From Anaerococcus vaginalis (GTDB lineage: Bacteria > Bacillota > Clostridia > Tissierellales > Peptoniphilaceae): DNA of 64,000 nucleotides. A program made the position numbers and the translations under genes. The stretch covers positions 62,001-126,000 of the forward strand of contig JAGZMY010000002.1 of assembly GCA_018363915.1 (NCBI GenBank). The letters run 5' to 3'. Position 1 is the first letter of the stretch, and each line of letters starts with the position of its first letter. The notes under the pieces are model-generated. The model saw nothing but the letters and a program-made list of their open reading frames with translations, searched no databases and had not been told where the DNA came from. Positions 1 to 6,771 of this stretch are shown here, one piece after another.

Positions 1-148
1 CAAATAATTTTTCTGCTATGGTTTTGCTAGAAAAATCTTCTCTTTTGTTATTGTGAATGAAAAAATCTGCTATATTTTTTTCAACTTCTGTAAAATTTTC
101 GTAATTTGATTCTATTATTTCTACAACGGATTTATTATAATAGTCCAA
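1..148 (-). CDS. RpiR/MurR-family transcriptional regulator, N-terminal part (runs off the window)
   Basis: Reading frame open from a TTG start at 148 to the window edge, preceded by an AGGAG ribosome site that overlaps the stop codon of the upstream ROK kinase. The 49 visible residues begin MDYYNKSVVEIIESN and continue with FTEVEKNIADFFI and FSSKTIAEKLF, the pattern of the N-terminal helix-turn-helix domain of RpiR-type sugar-phosphate regulators. It is the last visible gene of the sialic acid operon and its likely regulator (inference). The sugar-binding SIS domain would lie outside the window, so the family call rests on the N-terminus only. Confidence 0.72.
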   Translation of the reverse strand, partial: MDYYNKSVVEIIESNYENFTEVEKNIADFFIHNNKREDFSSKTIAEKLF

Positions 149-157
149 AATATTCTC

Positions 158-1057
158 CTATTTTTCTTCTTCCAAATCTCTAAAATTATAATAAGCTCCC
201 AAGATTCCTGCTTGGTTTTGGTGTTTGGCAAATTTTAAGGTCATATTGTCGAAAAACCTTTTTTCCAAATATAGGGAAATTTTTTCTTCAATTCTTTTTT
301 TCAAATATTTTTCTTGCGCCATAATTCCACCGCCTAGTACGACTGTATCAGGATTTAACATATAAGATAAATTTGCAATTCCAAGTCCCAAAACATCACA
401 CATTTCATCAATTGCTTTTATGCAAATTTCATCGCCTTTTTTTGCATTTTCAAAAACTTTTTTTCCATCCCAAGATGATATATCTTCATTTTTTTCTTTA
501 GCAACTTTTTCAACCAAAGTTTTTGCTGAACCTAGATTTTCAAATTTATCATTTCTAATATTAATATATCCAACTTCAAAAGCTGAACCATTTGCCCCGT
601 GGATTATTTTCCCATCAATAATTCCACATCCTCCAATTCCTGTTCCAATTGTAAGAGTAAGACAAACCGAGCTGTCCTTTGATGCTCCAGACTTGTATTC
701 TGCATATCCTGCACAATTCACATCATTTTCAACCTGACAAGAAAGATCAAATTTTTCTTTGATTGCCTTTTTAAAATTTATTCCAATATAATTTGGTATT
801 AAGTCTGATGCGTGATAAATTGAGCCGTTTTTCGTATCAACTACGCCTGCTGTTGAAATACAAACTCCCATTATTTGGTCATTTTGATTTTTCTTTATAA
901 AATTTTCTACGATTTTTAATACTTCTTCTAGGATATGGTCTCCGCCTTTTTGGGCATTTGTTTCGATTTCATAATTTTCTAAAATATTTGCCTTATCATC
1001 AATTAGTCCATATTTTATAGCTGTTCCGCCAATATCTATGCTTATATATTTTTTCAT
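158..1057 (-). CDS. nanK: ROK-family sugar kinase, probable N-acetylmannosamine kinase
   Basis: A 299-residue cytoplasmic ROK kinase. The phosphate-binding motif DIGGTAIKYG is at about residues 8-17, the catalytic-loop sequence ENDVNCAGYAE is near 110, and TIGTGIGGCGI near 136. The usual ROK zinc site (a GH motif followed by CxCGxxGC) is missing: the region reads EVGYINIRNDKFENLG. Some Gram-positive ROK kinases lack it too. Position in an operon with nanE, nanA and a sialic acid-type transporter points to phosphorylation of N-acetylmannosamine to the 6-phosphate, the substrate of NanE. The sugar is inferred from context; another hexose or glucoside is possible. Length is normal for the family. 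Confidence 0.82.
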   Translation of the reverse strand: MKKYISIDIGGTAIKYGLIDDKANILENYEIETNAQKGGDHILEEVLKIVENFIKKNQNDQIMGVCISTAGVVDTKNGSIYHASDLIPNYIGINFKKAIKEKFDLSCQVENDVNCAGYAEYKSGASKDSSVCLTLTIGTGIGGCGIIDGKIIHGANGSAFEVGYINIRNDKFENLGSAKTLVEKVAKEKNEDISSWDGKKVFENAKKGDEICIKAIDEMCDVLGLGIANLSYMLNPDTVVLGGGIMAQEKYLKKRIEEKISLYLEKRFFDNMTLKFAKHQNQAGILGAYYNFRDLEEEK

Positions 1058-1069
1058 AATATCTCCTTT

Positions 1070-1107
1070 TAAAAAATAAGAGGCAAATGCTCATCACACT
1101 GCCTCTA
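1070..1107 (-). terminator. Hairpin with T-run between yhcH-like gene and nanK
   Basis: Arms AGAGGCA (1079-1085) and TGCCTCT (1100-1106) form a stem with a 14-nt loop, followed on the minus strand by a T-rich run (1070-1078). It lies inside the operon, so it probably attenuates expression of nanK and the regulator rather than ending all transcripts (inference). Confidence 0.5.
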
Positions 1108-1114
1108 TTATATC

Positions 1115-1564
1115 CTATAATTTGATTTTAAAAATTGCTTTTTTAATTTTTTGCGGATTTTTAACTTTTATGGCTGTCATATGACCATCGTTAGGATAAC
1201 AAATTAGAAAATCTCCCTCAGTTAAAATTACTGATGAATTTTTTTCGCCTTCCATTGCTTGATAATCATCTTCTTTTTTATAAGAACCCAAGTCCATATT
1301 ATCGATAAAATTTAAATCAATTTGTTCACTTCCATCAAGCATAAGATGAAGGTCGAGATAATCTTTATGAGCTTCCCAAAATCTATTTTCAGGAGTAGTT
1401 GTTTCATATTCTACGATATTTACAAAAAGTTCTTCGCCTTTTATAGGATGAGTCCCTTTTTCCATTTTTTTCATATCATTATTTTTATAAAAATCAAAAC
1501 ATTCTTTAATTTTTTCACTTAGATATGAAAATTCATCTAGATTTTTTATATTTCCAAATATCAT
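1115..1564 (-). CDS. YhcH/YjgK/YiaL-family protein (sialic acid catabolism accessory)
   Basis: About 149 residues from the ATG at 1564, which has a GGAG ribosome site 7 nt upstream; an in-frame TTG at 1576 overlaps that site and is unlikely to be used. The cupin-like YhcH/DUF386 features are visible: ENRFWEAHKDYLDLHLMLDG near residue 75 and GDFLICYPNDGHM near 125, which carry the histidine and acidic residues thought to bind metal. Family members are commonly encoded in nan operons; E. coli NanQ has been linked to opening or anomerising sialic acid. Here it sits between the transporter and the kinase, which fits such an accessory role. Exact reaction not shown by the sequence. Confidence 0.8.
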   Translation of the reverse strand: MIFGNIKNLDEFSYLSEKIKECFDFYKNNDMKKMEKGTHPIKGEELFVNIVEYETTTPENRFWEAHKDYLDLHLMLDGSEQIDLNFIDNMDLGSYKKEDDYQAMEGEKNSSVILTEGDFLICYPNDGHMTAIKVKNPQKIKKAIFKIKL

Positions 1565-1579
1565 TTCAAACTCCAAATC

Positions 1580-3085
1580 TTAATTATAAATTGTTGTATT
1601 TTTTGGTAGTGTAGTTTCTTTTCCCTTTACTTTATTGTAAATTACTGATGCAACAAGTCCTACTACCAAAGATACTACTATTGATATAATTGAATATGAC
1701 CAGAAAGAAATTTTTGCTGGATCTACGAAATATTTTATATAAATCATAACTCCACTTGCTGCAATAAAGGCTAGTGTTGCTCCAAATTTATTTGCAGTTT
1801 TTGTAAATGCTCCAAGGATAAATGTTCCTACAAGTATTCCCAAAACAAGTCCCATAAATCCATTAAACCATTCGTAAGCTGATTTTATATCTCCATTTGC
1901 CAAAATCATTGAAACTATTATTGCAAAAATTCCTACTATTAATGAAACTCTTTGACCGATTTTTGTTTGTTTTTCAAAACTCAAATCTTTATTTAAGCTT
2001 GCTTGAATATCCAAAGCCCAGCTTGATGCAACTGAATTTAATCCTGTTGAAAGTGTTGATTGGCTTGCTGCATAAATTGCTGCAAGTAAAATTCCTGTAA
2101 ATCCTACTGGTAGCTCAAAAGCAATCCAAGATGCAAAAATTTGATCTTGTTGTGCTGCTGGTGGCAATGGATTTGCTTGAACTTTATAAAATACGTAAAG
2201 TCCTGTTCCTATTAGATAAAATACTGTTGCTATAAAAATTGATAGACAACCATTTGTTATCATCATTTTGTTTAATTTTTTTGTATCAGTTGTTGTTGTA
2301 AATCTTTGTACAATATCTTGACTTGAAACATAAGAGCCAATTGTATTTAAGCCTGCTCCAAATATTAGTAAAAATATTGAATCCTTAAATATATTTGCAT
2401 CAAATATTGGTTCGTTTACTGCTAAAAATTTGTGATTTGTGAAAAGCTCGTTTGCAACTGCGCCAAATCCACCGTTAATATTTGCCATTAGGTAAAATAG
2501 TCCAAAAGTTACTCCAAGAAGTAAAACTGATCCTTGGATAAAGTCTGTCCACAAAACTGATTTTAGTCCACCAGTATATGAATAAATTATTGCTATAACT
2601 CCCATGATTATAATCAAAATATTTACATTTATTCCCATAAGTTTTGATAAAACCATACATGGAAGATACATTATAATTGACATACGACCAACTTGGTAAA
2701 TTATAAACATGATAGCACCAAGAATTCTTAAACCTTTACTATCAAATCTTAATTCAAGATAGTGATAAGCTGTGTCTATATCAAGTTTACTATAAATTGG
2801 TAGGAAAAATTTTATAGTAAAAGGAATTGCTACAAGCATTCCAAGTTGTGCAAACCACATAATCCAAGTTCCTGCGTATGAATTTCCTGCAAGAGAAAGA
2901 AAGGAAATCGGACTTAAAAGTGTTGCAAAAATAGAAACTGATGTTACCCACCAAGGCACTGTTCCATCGCCTTTAAAATATTCTTTGCCCTTCATTTCTT
3001 TTTTAGAAAAATGAAGACCTGCAAACAATACTGCTGCCAAATATACAATTAATATTGCTAAATCAATTTTTGTAAATCCCTGCAT
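1580..3085 (-). CDS. Sodium:solute symporter (SSS family), probable sialic acid transporter
   Basis: A 501-residue integral membrane protein with about 13 hydrophobic segments in an SSS/SLC5-type layout. Typical features are a GKEYFKGDGTVPWW motif after the first segment, SPISFLSLAGNSYAGTW in the second, and the inner segment FAASQST-like sequence AIYAASQSTLSTGLNSVASS near residue 345. It has a good AGGAG site at its ATG and sits 11 nt after nanA in the same operon. SSS-type transporters such as SiaT import N-acetylneuraminate with sodium, so that substrate is inferred from the surrounding genes. Transport of another sugar acid cannot be excluded by sequence alone. Confidence 0.83.
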   Translation of the reverse strand: MQGFTKIDLAILIVYLAAVLFAGLHFSKKEMKGKEYFKGDGTVPWWVTSVSIFATLLSPISFLSLAGNSYAGTWIMWFAQLGMLVAIPFTIKFFLPIYSKLDIDTAYHYLELRFDSKGLRILGAIMFIIYQVGRMSIIMYLPCMVLSKLMGINVNILIIIMGVIAIIYSYTGGLKSVLWTDFIQGSVLLLGVTFGLFYLMANINGGFGAVANELFTNHKFLAVNEPIFDANIFKDSIFLLIFGAGLNTIGSYVSSQDIVQRFTTTTDTKKLNKMMITNGCLSIFIATVFYLIGTGLYVFYKVQANPLPPAAQQDQIFASWIAFELPVGFTGILLAAIYAASQSTLSTGLNSVASSWALDIQASLNKDLSFEKQTKIGQRVSLIVGIFAIIVSMILANGDIKSAYEWFNGFMGLVLGILVGTFILGAFTKTANKFGATLAFIAASGVMIYIKYFVDPAKISFWSYSIISIVVSLVVGLVASVIYNKVKGKETTLPKNTTIYN

Positions 3086-3096
3086 TTTATTTCTCC

Positions 3097-4017
3097 TTAG
3101 CCTAAATATTTATTTTTTGCATCATTTATCATTTTAGCTGCTTCATTTACAACTTCCATATCAGAATCAACCAAATTTTCTAATGGTTTTCTAACTCCAC
3201 CAAGATCTAAGTTTTCATTTATTTTTAAAATAGCCTTGATTACTGCATATAAATTTGCACGAGCTTCGCACATTTTATAAATTATTGCATCAACATCATA
3301 TTGAATTTCTCTTGCCTTATCTAAATCTTTATTTTTTAGACATTCATCCATTTTTAAAATTAATTCTGGCATTACACCATAAGTTCCACCGATTGCTCCC
3401 TCAGCTCCAATAAGTCTTCCAGAAATAAATTGTTCATCTGGACCGTTGAAAATTATGTAATCATCTCCAGCAGCTTGTTTAAACATTTGAATATCTTGAA
3501 CTGGCATTGAAGAATTTTTAACACCAATTACATTAGGATTTTTTCTCATTTCAGCAAATAATGAACCTGTCAAAGCAACTCCAGCAAGTTGTGGAATATT
3601 GTAGATTACAAAATCAGTATTTGGTGCAGCAGAAGAAATATCATTCCAGTATGACGCAATAGAATATTCTGGAAGTCTAAAATAAATTGGAGGAATAGCT
3701 GCAATAGCATCAACACCCAAACTTTCTGCGTGAGCTGCAAGTTCCATAGAATCTTTTGTATTGTTGCAAGCTACGTGAGCTATAACAGTAAGTTTTCCCT
3801 TAGCTTCTTTCATTACATTTTCAAGAACAATTTTTTTATCTTCAACACTTTGGTAAATGCATTCTCCAGAAGAACCATTTACATAAACACCCTTCACACC
3901 TTTTTCTATGTGATATTTTGTAAGCTCTCTTACTTTTTCTGGACTAATTTCTCCATTTTCATCGTAGCAAGCATAAAATGCTGGAATAACTCCCTTATAT
4001 TTGTCTAAATTTCTCAT
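3097..4017 (-). CDS. nanA: N-acetylneuraminate lyase
   Basis: A 306-residue TIM-barrel aldolase of the DHDPS/NAL family that cleaves N-acetylneuraminate to N-acetylmannosamine and pyruvate. The keto-acid binding motif GSSGE is at about 48-52, the catalytic tyrosine lies in YNIPQ near 139, and the Schiff-base lysine in GVKNSS near 167. GPDEQF and GAIGGTYG match the sialic acid lyase subgroup. The ATG is preceded by GGAAGGG. It follows nanE in the operon; together with the ROK kinase the three enzymes make N-acetylglucosamine-6-phosphate. Length is normal. No nagA or nagB is present in the window. Confidence 0.93.
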   Translation of the reverse strand: MRNLDKYKGVIPAFYACYDENGEISPEKVRELTKYHIEKGVKGVYVNGSSGECIYQSVEDKKIVLENVMKEAKGKLTVIAHVACNNTKDSMELAAHAESLGVDAIAAIPPIYFRLPEYSIASYWNDISSAAPNTDFVIYNIPQLAGVALTGSLFAEMRKNPNVIGVKNSSMPVQDIQMFKQAAGDDYIIFNGPDEQFISGRLIGAEGAIGGTYGVMPELILKMDECLKNKDLDKAREIQYDVDAIIYKMCEARANLYAVIKAILKINENLDLGGVRKPLENLVDSDMEVVNEAAKMINDAKNKYLG

Positions 4018-4047
4018 AATTTTTCCCTTCCTTTATATTTTTATTTT

Positions 4048-4752
4048 TTATTTTTCTAATTCATTAATTTTTTCAGCAAAATTTTTAGTTATAACTTGTG
4101 GTCTTGTAATAATTGAACCAACAACTACGCTGTAAGCACCAAGTTCAAGAACTCTCTTCGCTTTTTCAGGTGTATTAATATTTCCCTCAGCAATAACTTT
4201 GTTATTTACATTTTTTAAAATATCTCTAAGAATTTTGAAATCATTTTCTTCGATTTTATCATTTTTAGATTGGTCAGTATATCCAACCAAAGTTGTTCCA
4301 ATAAAATCAAATCCAAGTTTGTCAGCATTTATAGCCTCATCAACAGTAGAACAATCAGCCATAAATAATTGATTAGGATATTTTTCCTTAACTTCCTTAA
4401 AAAATTCATCAATTCCAATTCCACCAGGTCTTAAATCTTTAGTAGCATCCATAGCAATTATTTCTGCCTTAGATGAAATCAAATCATCAACTTCTTTCAT
4501 AGTTGGTGTAATATAAACTTTAGAATTTTCATAATCTTTTTTTACAATACCAATAACTGGCAAATCAACTTCATTTTTTATTTCTTTAATATCTTCACTC
4601 GTATTAGCTCTGATACCCTTTGCTCCACCTTGCTTAGCAGCTTTTGCCATTCTTCCCATAATAAAAGATGAATGTAAAGGCTCATCTGGCAAGGCTTGAC
4701 ATGACACTATTAATTTTTTTTCAATAGCACTTACATTAACTTTATCAGCCAT
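4048..4752 (-). CDS. nanE: N-acetylmannosamine-6-phosphate 2-epimerase
   Basis: A 234-residue NanE-family TIM barrel that converts N-acetylmannosamine-6-phosphate to N-acetylglucosamine-6-phosphate. The start chosen is the ATG at 4752 (MADKVNVSAIEKK), which sits just behind a strong AAGGAGG site; an upstream in-frame ATG at 4785 has no ribosome site and would overlap the likely -10 box. Motifs: LIVSCQALPDEPLH near the start, GGAKGIRAN, PVIGIVKK with a conserved lysine, DATKDLRPGG, and VIAEGNINTPEKAK followed by VVVGSIITRP at the phosphate site. First gene of the nan operon. Confidence 0.94.
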   Translation of the reverse strand: MADKVNVSAIEKKLIVSCQALPDEPLHSSFIMGRMAKAAKQGGAKGIRANTSEDIKEIKNEVDLPVIGIVKKDYENSKVYITPTMKEVDDLISSKAEIIAMDATKDLRPGGIGIDEFFKEVKEKYPNQLFMADCSTVDEAINADKLGFDFIGTTLVGYTDQSKNDKIEENDFKILRDILKNVNNKVIAEGNINTPEKAKRVLELGAYSVVVGSIITRPQVITKNFAEKINELEK

Positions 4753-4773
4753 AAAAACCTCCTTGATGGTTAA

Positions 4774-4802
4774 AGTATATTCCATCTTAAATTTATTTTC
4801 AA
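4774..4802 (-). promoter_or_regulatory. Probable promoter of the nan operon
   Basis: On the minus strand TTGAAA (4797-4802) and TATACT (4774-4779) are separated by 17 nt. Transcription would begin about 13-15 nt before the nanE ATG, leaving a very short leader that contains the ribosome site. Confidence 0.55.
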
Positions 4803-4817
4803 GAATTTACTTTATTT

Positions 4818-4831
4818 TGAAATTGCTTTCA
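4818..4831. promoter_or_regulatory. Inverted repeat, candidate RpiR operator (site 1)
   Basis: TGAAATTGCTTTCA is an inverted repeat with 5-nt half-sites (TGAAA/TTTCA), placed 15 nt upstream of the nan -35 box. A near-identical copy lies 72 nt further upstream. The pair is a good candidate binding site for the RpiR-type regulator encoded at the end of the operon (inference). Confidence 0.5.
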
Positions 4832-4889
4832 GATAAATAAAATAAAAAAATCATTTTCCCGTTTTCCAATAAAAATTTTAAAAGCTAAA

Positions 4890-4903
4890 AGAAATTACTT
4901 TCA
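4890..4903. promoter_or_regulatory. Inverted repeat, candidate RpiR operator (site 2)
   Basis: AGAAATTACTTTCA matches site 1 at 12 of 14 positions. The 72-nt spacing is close to seven helical turns, which would let two bound dimers face the same side of the DNA. No gene lies between the two sites. Confidence 0.45.
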
Positions 4904-4953
4904 TTAAATTTATATTATTTAAAATTAATTACTAGAAAAATAATTAGTAAATA

Positions 4954-5295
4954 AAAAAGCAGGATAAATCCTGCCAGAGCGTAGACAAAGTAATATTTTA
5001 GCTAATATTTTATTTTATAATAAAAATTAAGCTACGTACCATCTCGACTAGATTATTGTGCCTTGATTTGGAACAATAATCCCTAAAACTAAGTGCGAAA
5101 GCACGAAGAAGTTTGCGAAGCAAACGTGTTTTAGTGTGAGTGAAGCGAACGCATGGAGAGATCTCATGAAATTTCTCCGCTCGTTGCACACGATGAATCG
5201 GGATAAACAACCGAAATCAACGGTTGTTTATCTGGTCGAAATAGGAAATGTTTCTATTTTGTCAACAGTCTGAGCAGGACAAGTCCTGCTTTTTT
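4954..5295. repeat. Hairpin-rich intergenic element with inverted ends (MITE-like or ncRNA candidate)
   Basis: The element begins AAAAAAGCAGGA and ends TCCTGCTTTTTT, a 12-nt terminal inverted repeat; each end folds into an outward-facing terminator-like hairpin (4959-4974 and 5273-5290). Inside are further small stems: GTGCGAAAGCAC, GTTTGCGAAGCAAAC, a 12-nt inverted repeat in 5199-5232 (GATAAACAACCG and its complement), and ACAATAATC with its complement around 5054-5100. The motif GAGATCTC near 5160 recurs in the repeat region at 57900-58375. A short open frame here is not convincing as protein. Neighbours are nanE start and the 3' end of an amino acid transporter. Confidence 0.5.
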
Positions 5296-5321
5296 ACAAT
5301 TTTTATATTTTTTCATAAAAA

Positions 5322-5362
5322 AATAAGCTTATCAAATTAATTAATAATTCGATAAGCTTATT
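5322..5362 (-). terminator. Terminator of the NSS transporter gene
   Basis: Arms AATAAGCTTATC (5322-5333) and GATAAGCTTATT (5351-5362) pair perfectly over 12 nt; a T-run follows on the minus strand. It lies 10 nt after the transporter stop codon. Confidence 0.7.
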
Positions 5363-5371
5363 ATTATTTTA

Positions 5372-6712
5372 TCAGCCTATACCTCCAAGAACTGCTCCGG
5401 CGATTAAGGCTATTATTGCTGCTCCTACGTAAACGTATTTTGAAAGTGGATAATACCAAGATCCGATTGGTTTTTTTGCACCTTCGTTTACAGCTTTTAT
5501 TGCGAAATCTTTTCCTGCAACCCATAAGAACATTATTGCTGCTAGCGCTGCTCCAAGTGGGCAAATATAAATTGAAATTACATCCATCCATTGTGAAACT
5601 ATTGGTTGAATTAATATAGCAATTACACATCCAAATATATGGATTATTAGGGTTGATTTTTTTCTTGAAAAATTAAATTTTTCTTGCAAATATGCTACTG
5701 ATGATTCATATAAATTTATAATTGAGCTTACGCCTGCAAATAATACACAAACATAAAATATTATGCTTACTATTCTACCACCAGGCATTCCATTTAAAAC
5801 ATTTACTAAATAAATAAACATCAATCCAGGACCGCCTGTGTCTAGTGCTGTGTTTGCTGTAGCCATAGCTGGAATTATTACAAAAGCTGCCATTAATGCT
5901 GCAATTGTATCAAAAACTGCTACGTTTCTTGCAGATGTTATCAAATTTTCTTTTTTTGATAAGTATGAACCATAAATTACAGTTCCTGATCCTGCTACTG
6001 AAAGTGAGAAAAATGCTTGTCCAAAAGCATAAATCCAAACTTTTGGATTTTTTATTAACTCATTATCAATTGTAAATATATATTTATATCCATTTTCTGA
6101 TCCTGGTATTGTTGTAATATATATAGCAAGGCCTACAAATAGGATAAATAAAGCTGGCATCATAATTTTATTTGATTTTTCAATTCCGTTTGAAACTCCA
6201 AGTATCATTATTACGCAGCTTACTAATATTGCTATAACAATCCAAAGATTTGCCCCCATAGCTGTCGCTGTTTCAGAAAACGTTTTTCCGATAAGGTCCA
6301 TATCTTGACCAATTCCACTAAGTTCACCTGAAAAAGCCATGAATGTATATTTAAATATCCATGCCATAACACAAGTATAGCCTATGGCAAGAGCAAGTGA
6401 GCCTGCTACTGGTATTACTCCAAGACCTTCACCTATTTTTTTATTTCCATATTTTAATTCAGTACACTTACCAAAAGCTCTTACTGTTCCAGATTCTGTT
6501 GAACGACCTAGAGCCATTTCTGTGATTACTCCTGTTGTTGCAATCAAAATTACAAAGATAAAATATGGAATCAAAAATGTCATTCCACCATATTGAGAAA
6601 CAAGGATAGGAAATCTCCAAATATTTCCCATTCCAACTGCAGATCCTATACATGCAAGGATAAATCCCCACTTAGACTTAAAACTGTCTCTGTTTGATAT
6701 TTTATTTTCCAT
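5372..6712 (-). CDS. Neurotransmitter:sodium symporter (NSS) family amino acid transporter, probably tryptophan/aromatic
   Basis: A 446-residue membrane protein with about 11 hydrophobic segments, as in bacterial NSS (LeuT/TnaT/MhsT) transporters. The family signature GSAVGMGNIWRFP is at about 22-34 and carries the residues that bind substrate and sodium. Further features are EMALGRSTESG near 65 and FFSLSVAGSGTVIYGSY near 235. It is co-oriented with the tryptophanase gene and separated by a 59-nt gap with a hairpin, which suggests it supplies tryptophan (or tyrosine) to that enzyme; bacterial TnaT is a known tryptophan NSS transporter. Substrate is inferred from context. Confidence 0.85.
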   Translation of the reverse strand: MENKISNRDSFKSKWGFILACIGSAVGMGNIWRFPILVSQYGGMTFLIPYFIFVILIATTGVITEMALGRSTESGTVRAFGKCTELKYGNKKIGEGLGVIPVAGSLALAIGYTCVMAWIFKYTFMAFSGELSGIGQDMDLIGKTFSETATAMGANLWIVIAILVSCVIMILGVSNGIEKSNKIMMPALFILFVGLAIYITTIPGSENGYKYIFTIDNELIKNPKVWIYAFGQAFFSLSVAGSGTVIYGSYLSKKENLITSARNVAVFDTIAALMAAFVIIPAMATANTALDTGGPGLMFIYLVNVLNGMPGGRIVSIIFYVCVLFAGVSSIINLYESSVAYLQEKFNFSRKKSTLIIHIFGCVIAILIQPIVSQWMDVISIYICPLGAALAAIMFLWVAGKDFAIKAVNEGAKKPIGSWYYPLSKYVYVGAAIIALIAGAVLGGIG

Positions 6713-6737
6713 AACATACTCCCTAATATTATGAATT

Positions 6738-6765
6738 TAGCAGAATCTCGAATGAGATCCTGCTA
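6738..6765 (-). other. Intercistronic hairpin between tryptophanase and the NSS transporter
   Basis: Arms TAGCAGAATCTC and GAGATCCTGCTA pair with one mismatch. On the minus strand no T-run follows, so it is unlikely to be a full terminator. It may protect or partly separate the two messages (inference). Confidence 0.4.
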
Positions 6766-6771
6766 AAAAAT

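Noticed and set aside
5010..5210. 66-codon open frame in the hairpin-rich element
   Set aside because: It lies wholly inside repeated inverted structures, has no ribosome site, and its composition (KTRLLRKLLRAFALSFRD) reflects the hairpins. Similar translated repeats are common artefacts.
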